Source: Pseudomonadota bacterium
GTDB lineage: Bacteria; Pseudomonadota; Alphaproteobacteria; UBA8366; JADFVY01
Assembly: GCA_030671915.1 (NCBI GenBank)
Contig: DAOVHN010000084.1
Span: 1 to 8,155 of the forward strand
DNA length: 8,155 nt
Direction: 5' to 3'
Below, piece after piece: positions 1 through 7,471 of this stretch. The position numbers were made by a program, and so were the translations under genes. The notes beneath the pieces were generated by a model. That model had not been told where the DNA came from and made no database searches. It saw only the letters and a program-made list of their open reading frames with translations. Positions within the stretch are counted from its first letter, which is position 1. Each line of letters opens with the position of its first letter.

Positions 1-711
1 GCCCTTGACCAGTTCCTGCGCGCGGCGCGCGCCCTCGCGCAACGGCGGCGGCAGCCAGTCCATCGCCGCCTTCGCTGCCGCTTTCAGATCCTGGAACGGC
101 GCCTGGGCGTAGAGCCGCGTGAGATAGGCCGACATGGCGCCCAGCGGCGGCGCGATCGACATCTCGTTGTCGTTCAGGATCACGATCAGCCGCTTGCCCA
201 GATAGCCGGCATTGTTCAGCGCCTCGTAGGCCATGCCGGCGCTCATCGAGCCGTCGCCGATCACCGCGATGACATTGCTGTCCCCGCCGGCGAGATCGCG
301 CGCCACGGCGAAGCCCAGCCCGGCCGAGATCGAGGTGGAGCTGTGCCCCGCCCCGAATGCGTCATATTCGCTTTCCGAGCGCTTGGTGAAACCCGACAGC
401 CCGCCGCCCTGGCGCAGGGTGCGGATGCGGTCGCGCCGCCCGGTCAGGATCTTGTGCGGATAGCATTGATGGCCGACGTCCCAGATCAGCACGTCGCGCG
501 GCGTGTCGAAAACATAATGCAGCGCTGTTGTCAGCTCCACCACGCCAAGCCCCGCGCCCAGATGGCCGCCGGTCACCGAGACAGCATGGATCATCTCCGC
601 GCGCAGCTCGTCGGCGAATTCGCGAAGCTGGCTCTCCGGCAGCTTGCGCAGGTCTTCCGGCAGCCGGACCGTGTCCAGCAGCGGCGTCTTGGATGTTTCG
701 TTCTCGCTCAA
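1..711 (-). CDS. dxs: 1-deoxy-D-xylulose-5-phosphate synthase, N-terminal part (cut by left edge)
   Basis: Dxs condenses pyruvate and glyceraldehyde 3-phosphate, using thiamine diphosphate and Mg2+, to give 1-deoxy-D-xylulose 5-phosphate, the first step of the cytoplasmic MEP isoprenoid pathway. The 237 visible residues carry the family's N-terminal thiamine-binding domain: [14 protein letters not shown] (residues 48-61), [17 protein letters not shown] (78-94), [24 protein letters not shown] (split around 104-127), and the GDG...N thiamine/Mg motif with GDG at 152-154 and NDN at 180-182. Full-length Dxs is about 620-640 residues, so roughly 60% lies beyond position 1. The start chosen is TTG (709-711): a GGAG sits 6 nt upstream, and an in-frame TAG (724-726) five codons upstream rules out a long extension; only a CTG codon lies between. 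It follows ispA by 28 nt and is likely co-transcribed with it. Identity is essentially certain; the start is likely. Confidence 0.96.
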   Translation of the reverse strand, partial: MSENETSKTPLLDTVRLPEDLRKLPESQLREFADELRAEMIHAVSVTGGHLGAGLGVVELTTALHYVFDTPRDVLIWDVGHQCYPHKILTGRRDRIRTLRQGGGLSGFTKRSESEYDAFGAGHSSTSISAGLGFAVARDLAGGDSNVIAVIGDGSMSAGMAYEALNNAGYLGKRLIVILNDNEMSIAPPLGAMSAYLTRLYAQAPFQDLKAAAKAAMDWLPPPLREGARRAQELVKG

Positions 712-739
712 ATCGGTCTCCAGCTACCGCCAAGTTAGT

Positions 740-1627
740 TCATGAACGGCGTTCGACAATGTATTGCGCGACTTTGCGGAGAAAATCCGCCTTTTCGTCG
801 AAAATTGCAAGATGGGCGGCGGCCTGTTCGACCAGCATGGTCGCCTGGTCGCGGGCGCGTTCGGGTCCCAGGATCGACACGAAGGTCGCCTTACCCTGGT
901 CCGCGTCCTTGCCCACGGCCTTGCCGACCTCCTCGGCCGTGCCTTCCACATCCAGCAAATCGTCGGCGATCTGGAAGGCCAGCCCCAGATCGTGGGCATA
1001 GCCGCGCAGCGCCTCGTGCTGTGGCTCGCCCGCCTGGCCCAGTATGGCGCCGGCCTCGCAGGCGAAACCGATCAGCGCCCCGGTCTTCAGCCGCTGCAGG
1101 CGCGTGATTTCGCCGATATCCATCTCGCGGTCCGCGGCCGCCAGGTCGATCATCTGCCCGCCCACCATGCCATGCGCTCCGGCCGCGCGCGCCAGCGCGG
1201 CGACCAGCATGCAGCGCACTTCCGGGTTGGAATGGGTGTCGGGATGGGACAGCACCTCGAAGGCCAGCGTCAGCAGCGCGTCGCCGGCCAGGATCGCGGT
1301 GGCTTCGTCGAAGGCCTTGTGCACCGTGGGTTTGCCGCGCCGCAAATCGTCGTCGTCCATCGCCGGCAAATCGTCATGGACCAGCGAATAACAATGAACC
1401 AGTTCAATCGCGGCCGCCGCGCGCCGCGCCGACTTGCGTGAGACCGAAAACAAGCCGGCCCCCTGCATCACCAGGAAGGGCCGCAGGCGTTTTCCGCCGC
1501 CCAGCGCCGCGTAGCGCATGGAGTCGAACAGCCGGCGTTCCGGCTCGTCTTCCGACTCCATCACCTTCTGCAGCGTGGCCTCGACATCGACGGCGGCACT
1601 CGCCATCGCCTGCTTCAATGCGTCCAT
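740..1627 (-). CDS. ispA: Farnesyl diphosphate synthase (geranyltranstransferase)
   Basis: This 295-residue cytoplasmic prenyltransferase adds isopentenyl diphosphate to dimethylallyl and geranyl diphosphate to make farnesyl diphosphate, the precursor of quinone tails, undecaprenyl carrier and hopanoids. Seen in the sequence: GGGKRLRP (43-50); the first Asp-rich motif in its bacterial type II form, DDLPAMD (85-91), followed by DDDLRRGKPT; GDALLTLAF (115-123); the lysine of KTG (181); and the second Asp-rich motif DDLLD (222-226) within FQIADDLLDVEG. The stretch around the first motif closely resembles E. coli IspA, which favours a C15 product over a longer-chain synthase, although chain length cannot be proved from motifs. 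The ATG at 1627 is fixed by an in-frame TAA three codons upstream (1634-1636). There is no convincing Shine-Dalgarno before it (the nearest AGGA is about 16 nt away), so translation may be coupled to xseB, which ends 25 nt upstream. Confidence 0.96.
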   Translation of the reverse strand: MDALKQAMASAAVDVEATLQKVMESEDEPERRLFDSMRYAALGGGKRLRPFLVMQGAGLFSVSRKSARRAAAAIELVHCYSLVHDDLPAMDDDDLRRGKPTVHKAFDEATAILAGDALLTLAFEVLSHPDTHSNPEVRCMLVAALARAAGAHGMVGGQMIDLAAADREMDIGEITRLQRLKTGALIGFACEAGAILGQAGEPQHEALRGYAHDLGLAFQIADDLLDVEGTAEEVGKAVGKDADQGKATFVSILGPERARDQATMLVEQAAAHLAIFDEKADFLRKVAQYIVERRS

Positions 1628-1652
1628 GGGGAATTATCAACGATCCTTGGTA

Positions 1653-1901
1653 TTAGTCCAGGTCGGCGGGTTCTGCGGCGATTCCACCGGCGTTCCGGGT
1701 GATCTTTTCGATACGGGCCTGGGCCTCGGCCAGCTTGGCCTCGCAATGCCGTTTCAGCGCGGCACCCCGCTCGTACTTTTCGATGGCGCCGTCCAGTTCG
1801 ACCTTGCCATCCTCCAACTCTCTGACGATTTTCTCGAGCTCGGCCAGGGCGTCCTCGAATTTCATCTTTTTTATGTCGTCGGGAATTTGCGCGTCGATCA
1901 T
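1653..1901 (-). CDS. xseB: Exodeoxyribonuclease VII small subunit
   Basis: XseB is the small subunit of exonuclease VII; several copies assemble with the large catalytic subunit XseA to degrade single-stranded DNA in repair. The protein is 82 residues, matching the family's usual 70-90. The signature is clear: FEDALAELEKIVRELEDG (15-32), then LDGAIEKYERGAALKRHC (36-53) and KLAEAQARIEKI (56-67), which form the two-helix coiled hairpin typical of XseB. The start is the ATG at 1899-1901, preceded by a strong AGGAGG about 4 nt upstream; an upstream in-frame ATG at 1952 would add 17 Arg/Gly-rich residues unlike the family and would lie inside the candidate promoter. xseA is not in this window. It is the first gene of the probable xseB-ispA-dxs operon. 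Confidence 0.95.
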   Translation of the reverse strand: MIDAQIPDDIKKMKFEDALAELEKIVRELEDGKVELDGAIEKYERGAALKRHCEAKLAEAQARIEKITRNAGGIAAEPADLD

Positions 1902-1923
1902 GGATCCTCCTGTGACGGGCCGG

Positions 1924-1952
1924 AGTGTACTTCCTCGCGGACGTAATACCAA
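1924..1952 (-). promoter_or_regulatory. Candidate sigma70-type promoter for xseB-ispA-dxs
   Basis: On the minus strand TTGGTA (1952-1947) is followed after exactly 17 nt by TACACT (1929-1924); each hexamer matches 4 of 6 consensus positions. Transcription would begin near 1917 and give a leader of about 15 nt containing the AGGAGG of xseB. It lies in the 81-nt gap after the amidohydrolase gene, so the operon could have its own promoter even if readthrough also occurs. This is a motif match only; housekeeping promoters in alphaproteobacteria are degenerate. Confidence 0.4.
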
Positions 1953-1982
1953 GCCCGCCCGCGCGAAAAATACCCCGCGAGA

Positions 1983-2912
1983 TCAGGTCTGCATCAGCGT
2001 CTTCACATGGACGGCCGCCGACCGGGCCAGCGCCGCCAGATCGTATCCGCCCTCCAGCGTCGAGACAATGCGGCCCGCGCAATGATCGTCGGCGATCTTC
2101 ATGAGCTTGCGCGTGACCCAGACGTAATCCTCTTCGTTCAGGCGCAGCGACGCCAGCGGGTCGGCTTCATGGGCGTCGAAACCCGCCGAGATCAACAGGA
2201 ATTCCGGGCCAAATTCGGTCAGCGCCGGCAGGATGATGCCTTCCCAGGCCTCGCGGAACTCCCGGCTACCGGATCCGGCAGCCAACGGGGCGTTGACGAT
2301 ATTGCCGGCGACGCCCTGTTCCGCCGCGCTGCCGGTGCCCGGATAGAAGGGCGACTGGTGCGACGAGCCGAAAAACAGGTTTTCGTCGTCCCAGAACATG
2401 GCCTGTGTGCCGTTGCCGTGATGCACGTCGAAATCGACCACGGCGACTCGCGTCAACCCATGGCCCGCCCGTGCCTGCAAGGCGCCAACAGCGACATTGT
2501 TGAAGAAGCAGAAGCCCATGGGCCGCGCCGGTTCCGCGTGATGGCCGGGTGGGCGCACCGCGCAGAAGGCGTTGGCGGCCTCGCCCGCCATCACCGCATC
2601 GACCGCCGCGCAGACCGCGCCGGACGCCCGCAGCCCCGCCTCGCCCGAAGCCGGGCAGACGGATGTGTCCGGGTCAAGCTGCACGCGCCCCGATTCGGGT
2701 ATGGCCGCCATGATTCGGTCGACATAGTCGCGCGGATGCACCCGCGCGATCTGGTCCAGTTCGGCCATCGGCGCCTCGCGCCGGTCCAGGCCGTTGAAGG
2801 CGTCCGCCTTCAAGGCCTCCATGACCGCGCGCAGCCGGTCCGGGCTTTCCGGATGGCCTGCGCCCATGTCGTGCTCGATGCATTTCGGGTGTGAATAGAG
2901 GATCGTCGTCAT
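1983..2912 (-). CDS. Histone deacetylase-like zinc amidohydrolase (class II HDAC family)
   Basis: This 309-residue cytoplasmic enzyme belongs to the arginase/deacetylase superfamily; members remove acetyl groups from lysine or polyamine amines. The complete active site is visible: HPESPDRL (20-27), the paired histidines in RPPGHHAEP (His124-His125), the zinc ligands Asp162 and His164 in VVDFDVHHGNGTQ, a third ligand Asp246 in SAGFDAH, and the catalytic tyrosine Tyr290 in LEGGYDL. It should therefore be active. The substrate is not readable from sequence; HDAH-like protein deacetylase and acetylpolyamine amidohydrolase are both possible. The start is the ATG at 2910-2912, with a GGCGGA 6 nt upstream and the family-typical opening MTTILYSHPKC; an upstream ATG at 2996 would add 28 unsupported residues. 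It lies 81 nt upstream of xseB on the same strand, an arrangement recurrent in alphaproteobacteria, and is divergent from the efflux operon. Confidence 0.93.
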   Translation of the reverse strand: MTTILYSHPKCIEHDMGAGHPESPDRLRAVMEALKADAFNGLDRREAPMAELDQIARVHPRDYVDRIMAAIPESGRVQLDPDTSVCPASGEAGLRASGAVCAAVDAVMAGEAANAFCAVRPPGHHAEPARPMGFCFFNNVAVGALQARAGHGLTRVAVVDFDVHHGNGTQAMFWDDENLFFGSSHQSPFYPGTGSAAEQGVAGNIVNAPLAAGSGSREFREAWEGIILPALTEFGPEFLLISAGFDAHEADPLASLRLNEEDYVWVTRKLMKIADDHCAGRIVSTLEGGYDLAALARSAAVHVKTLMQT

Positions 2913-2986
2913 CGCGTTTCCGCCCAGTGATGTGATGGCAACCATAGCAGCCCACACCTGTTTTCGGCCAGTCCCGTAGAGCCTGT

Positions 2987-3014
2987 TTGAAACCACCGAG
3001 TTACAATGTAAACT
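2987..3014 (+). promoter_or_regulatory. Candidate sigma70-type promoter of the RND efflux operon
   Basis: TTGAAA (2987-2992) and TAAACT (3009-3014) are separated by 16 nt, a reasonable -35/-10 pair for the plus-strand adaptor-pump operon. The -10 hexamer overlaps the TTACAATGTAA palindrome, so a protein bound there would block RNA polymerase. The match is imperfect, and an alternative -10 (TATATT, 3016-3021) has no matching -35. Confidence 0.35.
3001..3011. promoter_or_regulatory. Palindrome TTACA-A-TGTAA, possible repressor operator
   Basis: A perfect 5-bp inverted repeat (TTACA and TGTAA) about a single central A lies in the divergent intergenic region. GAGTT (2998-3002) and AACTC (3011-3015) form a further, slightly offset pair of arms. 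It overlaps the candidate -10 element of the efflux operon. Its size and placement are like operators of TetR- or MarR-type pump repressors, but no such regulator gene is in the window, so the binding protein is unknown. Confidence 0.35.
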
Positions 3015-3021
3015 CTATATT

Positions 3022-3048
3022 GCCATCCCGGGCCGGGCAGGGGATGGC
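3022..3048 (+). promoter_or_regulatory. GC-rich hairpin in the leader of the efflux operon
   Basis: GCCATCCC (3022-3029) and GGGATGGC (3041-3048) are perfectly complementary 8-nt arms around an 11-nt GC-rich loop. The hairpin lies in the predicted 5' leader, ending 24 nt before the adaptor ATG and about 12 nt before its AAAGGA ribosome-binding site. No T-run follows, so it is not an ordinary intrinsic terminator; it may protect the mRNA or affect initiation. The structure is seen; its role is inference. Confidence 0.45.
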
Positions 3049-3072
3049 CAGGATGGAGTGAAAGGATACGCA

Positions 3073-4206
3073 ATGCGCGTGGTGAGTTGTCGGGCCGCGT
3101 TCGCTGGCGCCGCCTTGGCGGCGCTGTTCGGACTGTATGTTGCCCCGGCCGCCGCCCAGGGGCAGGCGGCCCAGGTCGAGATCGATGGGGTGATCGAGGA
3201 ACCACTCAGGCAGACCATGCCGGTCATTGGCCGTTTCGTGGCGCGTCAGTCTGGGCCGGTGGCTGCCCTGGTTAGCGGTCCGGTCTCGGAAATCCTCGTC
3301 GATGTCGGCGACAGGGTGGCCAAGGGCGACGTGCTGGTGCGCCTTTCGACCGATGTTACGGTCGGCAATCGCAATCTGCGCGAGGCGGAACTGAACGAGA
3401 AGAAGGCCGCGCTGGGTTCCTCGCAGGCCCAGCTACGGCTTGCCAGGCAAGAACTCGCCCGCCTCGAAAACCTGAAAAAATCGGCGGCCTTCAGCCAGGC
3501 AAGCTATGAGGACAAGCGCGCCGAGGTCGCCCGTTACCAGAGCAGCGTGGCTGAGGCGAACGCGTCCGTCGCCCGCGCCCAGGCCAATCTGGAGCTGGCC
3601 GAGCTGGATATGAAGCGGTCCGAAATCAGGGCGCCTTACAATGGCGTTGTGGTCGCGCGCCAGGCGGTCGCCGGCGCCTATATCACTACCGGCGCGCCGG
3701 TCGTCAACCTGGTCAACGACGAGGATATGGAAATAGAGGCGGACGTGCCCGCCGGCCGGCTGGCCGGGCTGGCCCCGGGCCGCGCCGTCAGGGCGGCGCT
3801 CGACAGCGGTCGCAACGTAATGGCCGTGGTGCGCAGTGTAATCCCGACCGAAAACGCCCTGACGCGCACGCGCCCGGTGCGCTTCACACCGCAGATCGCC
3901 GGCGACCAGCCCCTGCGGTTCGCCACGGATCAGACCGTCACCGTGCTGCTGCCGATGGGCGAGCCGCGCGATATCGTATCGGTTCACAAGGACGCGGTGA
4001 TCGCGCGCGGCGCGGGCTACATCGTTTATGTTGTCGAGGAGGGCAAGGCCCAGCTCAGGCAGGTTGAACTGGGCGAGGCCGCCGGCAATCGCACCGAGGT
4101 GCTGTCCGGTCTGATCGCCGGCGACCTCGTTGTCACCCGCGGCAACGAACGCCTGCAACCGGGCCAGGACGTGATCTACAGTGGCATGCCGGGCGGGGAC
4201 GGGTAG
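3073..4206 (+). CDS. RND efflux periplasmic adaptor subunit (membrane fusion protein, AcrA/TriA-like)
   Basis: This 377-residue protein would bridge the inner-membrane RND pump to an outer-membrane channel across the periplasm. It opens with a Sec signal peptide (basic start, hydrophobic stretch 9-24, likely cut at AAA-QG, residue 28/29); there is no lipobox, so unlike AcrA it is probably not a lipoprotein. Domains in order: first barrel-sandwich half (about 62-92, with GPVSEILVDVGDRVAKGDVL), an alpha-helical hairpin rich in Ala/Glu/Lys/Gln (about 96-180), second barrel-sandwich half (about 184-215, with IRAPYNGVVVARQ and GAYITTGAPVVNLV), beta-barrel (about 218-296) and membrane-proximal domain (about 297-370). 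The ATG at 3073 is chosen because AAAGGA stands 6 nt upstream; a GTG five codons earlier (3058) is a weaker alternative. The pump gene begins 10 nt after its stop, so the two form an operon. Confidence 0.93.
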   Translation: MRVVSCRAAFAGAALAALFGLYVAPAAAQGQAAQVEIDGVIEEPLRQTMPVIGRFVARQSGPVAALVSGPVSEILVDVGDRVAKGDVLVRLSTDVTVGNRNLREAELNEKKAALGSSQAQLRLARQELARLENLKKSAAFSQASYEDKRAEVARYQSSVAEANASVARAQANLELAELDMKRSEIRAPYNGVVVARQAVAGAYITTGAPVVNLVNDEDMEIEADVPAGRLAGLAPGRAVRAALDSGRNVMAVVRSVIPTENALTRTRPVRFTPQIAGDQPLRFATDQTVTVLLPMGEPRDIVSVHKDAVIARGAGYIVYVVEEGKAQLRQVELGEAAGNRTEVLSGLIAGDLVVTRGNERLQPGQDVIYSGMPGGDG

Positions 4207-4216
4207 GGGTGCCTCC

Positions 4217-7200
4217 ATGAACCTGATCCGCCACTCCATTCAACGGCCGACCGCGGTTATGGCCGCGGTCATCATGGCGGTGCTGTTCGGGCTGGTGGCG
4301 CTGCAGACCATCCCGATCCAGCTGGCCCCCGATGTCAGCCGCCCGGTTATCAGCATCACCACCAACTGGCCCGGGGCCGCCCCGGCCGAGGTTGAGCGCG
4401 AAATCCTCAACCCACAGGAAGATGCGCTCAAGGGCCTTGAAGGCTTGGCGAGCATGGAGGGGGCGGCTCAGGACGGTCGCGCCCGGGTGACCCTGGAATT
4501 TTCCGTCGACCAGGATATGGACAAGGCGCTGCTGCTGGTATCCAACCGGCTGGACCGGGTCACCGGCTACCCGGACGAGGCCGGCGAGCCGATACTGGAT
4601 ACCGCGGGTTCCGAGGATAACCCGATCGCCTGGTTCCGGATTATCCTGACGGAAGACAGCCAGCGTTCCATCCATACCTACGGCAAGATCGCGGAAGACA
4701 TCATCCAGGAACGGCTGGAGCGCGTTCCCGGCGTTGGTGGCGTCAATATCTATGGCGGCAGCAAACAGGAAATGCGGGTCATCGTCGATCCGGCGCGCAT
4801 GGCGCAATACGGCCTGACCGTTTCCACCGTTGTCGACCGGCTGCGCGCGGCCAACGCCTCGATCAGCGGCGGTGATGTGGAGGAAGGCAAGCGCCGCTAT
4901 ATCGTGCGCACCGAGGGCCAGTTCGCGACGCCCGAACAGGTGGCGGCCGTCGTGCTGCGCGCCGGGCAGGACCCCGAGACCGGCCGCGTCGCCCGCGTCA
5001 CCGTGGGCGACATCGGCGATGTCCTGTTCGGCTATTCCAAGCCGACGGCAACGATCCGCGCCAACGGGCACCCGGCCATGGGCATGTCGGTGACCCGCGA
5101 GATCGGCGCCAATGTCATCGAAACGATGGCCGGCATCAGCGCCGCGGTGGACGAGTTGAATGCTGGCCCGCTTCCCGCGGTCGGGCTGCAGATCGAACAG
5201 GTGTATGACGAGACCGTCTATATCAATTCGGCCATCGATCTGGTGATCCAGAACATCTGGATCGGCGGCTTGCTGGCGGTTGTGATCCTGCTCTTGTTCC
5301 TGCGGTCGGGCCGCGCCACCCTGGTCATCGCGCTGGCGATCCCGGTCTCCGTCGTCGCATCCTTCGTCGCCATGGCGATGCTGGGGCGGTCGCTGAACGT
5401 CGTCTCGCTGGCTGGCATCGCCTTTGCCGTGGGCATGGTGGTGGACGCCGCCATCGTGGTGCTGGAGAATATCTACCGCCTGCGCCAGCAGGGCCGGCCG
5501 GCGCTGAAGGCGGCGTACGAGGGCGCCAGGCAGGTCTGGGGCGCGATCCTGGTTTCGGCGCTGACCACCGTCATGGTGTTCATCCCGATTATGGTGATGA
5601 AGCTGGAGGTCGGGCAGCTGTTTCGCGATATCGCGGTGGCGATTTCGGTGGCGGTGGTGCTGTCGCTGATCGTTTCCGTCACCGTCATCCCTGCGCTGGC
5701 CCAGCGGCTGTTGCGCAGTTCGGTCAGCCAGCCCGGCGCCGGCCTCAGGCTGCCGATTATCGATTATTTCGCGCACGCCTTCATGGCGGCGTTGCTGGGG
5801 TTGACCCGCGCCGTGGTCCGTATCAAGCTGTTGGCGCTGTTCATCGTGGCGCTGGTGACCTCGGTAACCGTGGCCGGCACCTGGTATTTCGTGCCGCCGC
5901 TGGAATATCTGCCCGAGGGCAACCGCAATTTCGTCTTCGGCTTCATCCTGCCGCCGCCCGGCTATAACCTGGAGACCACCGCCGGCATCGCCCAGCGCGT
6001 GGAAGACGCCGTGCGGCCCCACTGGGCATCCGAGACCGGGCCGGAGTCGGCGGAGGGCGAGCCGCCCAAGATGGGGGCGTTCTTCTTCGTGGCCCTGCGG
6101 TCGCGGACCATCATGGGCGCCAGCAGCGTCGATCCTCTGCGCACCAAGGAACTGATTCCGATCATCCGCGAGCCGGTGTTCAGCGAACCCGGCACCTTCG
6201 CCGTGGTTCGCCAGCCCTCGATCTTCGGCCGCGGCATCGGCGGCACGCGTTCGATCGATCTCGACGTGGTGGGCGGCGACCTCGAAACAATCCTGGGTGT
6301 CGCCCAGCGCACCTTCGGCATGGTCAGCACCGCGATGCCGCGCGAGGCGGGCAACCAGGTCCGGCCGCGCCCCGGCCTGGAACTCGGCGCCCCGGAAATC
6401 CGCGTTCTGCCCGACCCGCTGCGCCTGGCCGACAACGGCGTCAGCGCCCGCGAACTGGGCCTCACCGTCGATGCCTTCAATGATGGGCTCAGGGTGGCCG
6501 AAATCACGGTCGGCGGCGAGCGCATCAACCTGATGCTGATGGGACCGGAAGATAATGTCACCGAAACCCAGGGCATCGCCGCCCTGCCGGTAGTGACCCG
6601 CTCCGGCGCAATTCTGCCGGCAAGTTCGCTTGCGGAAGTGGTTGTCACGGCCGGGCCGACCGAAATCCGCCATATGGAGCGCAGCCGGACGGTCACGCTG
6701 CAGATAACGCCCGCGCCCGAGGTGGCGTTGAGCGACGCGCTGGGCGTGCTGCAAACCGAGGTGATCGACCCGCTTTACGAGGAAGGGTTGCCGCCAGGCG
6801 TGAAATTACGCATGTCGGGCACGGCGGACAAGCTGGCCGCGACCTGGGAGGAAATGCAGATCGATCTGCTGATTGCGCTGGCCATCGTCTATCTGGTCAT
6901 GGCGGTGCTGTTCGAAAGCTTCTTCTATCCGCTGATCATCGTGCTGTCGGTGCCGCTGGCGACGGCGGGCGGGGTGATGGGGCTGCGGATTCTGGGCCTC
7001 TATCACTTCCAGGCGCTGGACATGCTGACCCTGCTTGGCTTCGTCATCCTGATCGGCATCGTGGTGAACAATGCGATCCTGCTGGTCCACCAGACGCTTT
7101 ATCAAATTCGCGAAGAGGGCATGGCCTATGGCGATTCGATCGTCGAGGCAACGCGCAACCGCGTGCGGCCGATCTTCATGTCGACGCTGACCAGCGTCTT

Positions 7201-7417
7201 CGGAATGCTGCCGCTGGTGCTGTTCCCCGGCGCGGGTTCGGAAATCTATCGCGGGCTCGGCTCGGTCGTGGTTGGTGGCTTGTCGCTTTCGGCCCTGCTG
7301 ACCTTGACCATCATCCCGCCCCTGCTCAGCCTGTTCCTCGGCGTCCTGGAAGGATCGCGAAGCCGCGAGTCCGGTGACGACGATAGTCCGATCGACCTGC
7401 CCAAGGCCGCGGAGTGA
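4217..7417 (+). CDS. RND efflux transporter permease (AcrB/HAE-1-like superfamily) with altered proton-relay residues
   Basis: This 1066-residue inner-membrane pump has the classic RND plan: TM1 (about 13-30), a large periplasmic loop to about 340, TM2-TM6 (about 341-495), TM7 (about 538-556), a second large loop to about 880, and TM8-TM12 (about 881-1040). Length and duplicated topology fit the AcrB-type superfamily, which exports drugs, dyes or lipophilic compounds by proton antiport; the substrate cannot be told. In TM4, VGMVVDAAIVVLENI keeps the aspartate equivalent to AcrB Asp407 (here Asp410), but Asp408 is replaced by Ala411. In TM10, GIVVNNAILLVHQ has Asn951 where AcrB has Lys940. The arginine equivalent to AcrB Arg971 appears kept (Arg984, in NRVRPIF). 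The start is the ATG at 4217, with AGGGGT about 6 nt upstream; earlier in-frame starts overlap the adaptor gene and add residues before the usual MNLIRHSIQRP opening. No channel gene follows. Confidence 0.94.
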   Translation: MNLIRHSIQRPTAVMAAVIMAVLFGLVALQTIPIQLAPDVSRPVISITTNWPGAAPAEVEREILNPQEDALKGLEGLASMEGAAQDGRARVTLEFSVDQDMDKALLLVSNRLDRVTGYPDEAGEPILDTAGSEDNPIAWFRIILTEDSQRSIHTYGKIAEDIIQERLERVPGVGGVNIYGGSKQEMRVIVDPARMAQYGLTVSTVVDRLRAANASISGGDVEEGKRRYIVRTEGQFATPEQVAAVVLRAGQDPETGRVARVTVGDIGDVLFGYSKPTATIRANGHPAMGMSVTREIGANVIETMAGISAAVDELNAGPLPAVGLQIEQVYDETVYINSAIDLVIQNIWIGGLLAVVILLLFLRSGRATLVIALAIPVSVVASFVAMAMLGRSLNVVSLAGIAFAVGMVVDAAIVVLENIYRLRQQGRPALKAAYEGARQVWGAILVSALTTVMVFIPIMVMKLEVGQLFRDIAVAISVAVVLSLIVSVTVIPALAQRLLRSSVSQPGAGLRLPIIDYFAHAFMAALLGLTRAVVRIKLLALFIVALVTSVTVAGTWYFVPPLEYLPEGNRNFVFGFILPPPGYNLETTAGIAQRVEDAVRPHWASETGPESAEGEPPKMGAFFFVALRSRTIMGASSVDPLRTKELIPIIREPVFSEPGTFAVVRQPSIFGRGIGGTRSIDLDVVGGDLETILGVAQRTFGMVSTAMPREAGNQVRPRPGLELGAPEIRVLPDPLRLADNGVSARELGLTVDAFNDGLRVAEITVGGERINLMLMGPEDNVTETQGIAALPVVTRSGAILPASSLAEVVVTAGPTEIRHMERSRTVTLQITPAPEVALSDALGVLQTEVIDPLYEEGLPPGVKLRMSGTADKLAATWEEMQIDLLIALAIVYLVMAVLFESFFYPLIIVLSVPLATAGGVMGLRILGLYHFQALDMLTLLGFVILIGIVVNNAILLVHQTLYQIREEGMAYGDSIVEATRNRVRPIFMSTLTSVFGMLPLVLFPGAGSEIYRGLGSVVVGGLSLSALLTLTIIPPLLSLFLGVLEGSRSRESGDDDSPIDLPKAAE

Positions 7418-7471
7418 TCGTTCGAACCCGAATAAATTGCCCTATTAAGAAGCAATGATTGCCCGCGAACA

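Noticed and set aside
764..1441. A 225-codon open frame on the plus strand across ispA.
   Set aside because: It lies opposite a fully conserved prenyltransferase, has no ribosome-binding site or known motif, and follows from the codon bias of ispA.
1902..1982. CTCGCGG...CCGCGAG inverted repeat between the amidohydrolase and xseB, considered as a terminator.
   Set aside because: The arms are about 36 nt apart and there is no T-run after the second arm. It is more likely chance in GC-rich DNA.
2913..2996. An N-terminal extension of the amidohydrolase to the ATG at 2996.
   Set aside because: The added 28 residues resemble nothing in the family, and the internal ATG at 2912 has its own ribosome-binding site and the expected opening.
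4133..6754. An 873-codon open frame on the minus strand opposite the pump gene.
   Set aside because: Its protein is extremely rich in His, Asp, Gln and Arg with no recognisable domain. It mirrors the G/C third-position bias of the real RND gene, so it is a shadow frame.
7436..7464. ATTGC-N11-GCAAT inverted repeat and a repeated ATTGCCC after the pump gene, considered as a terminator.
   Set aside because: The stem is only 5 bp and AT-containing, the loop is long and no T-run follows. I see no convincing terminator for the efflux operon.
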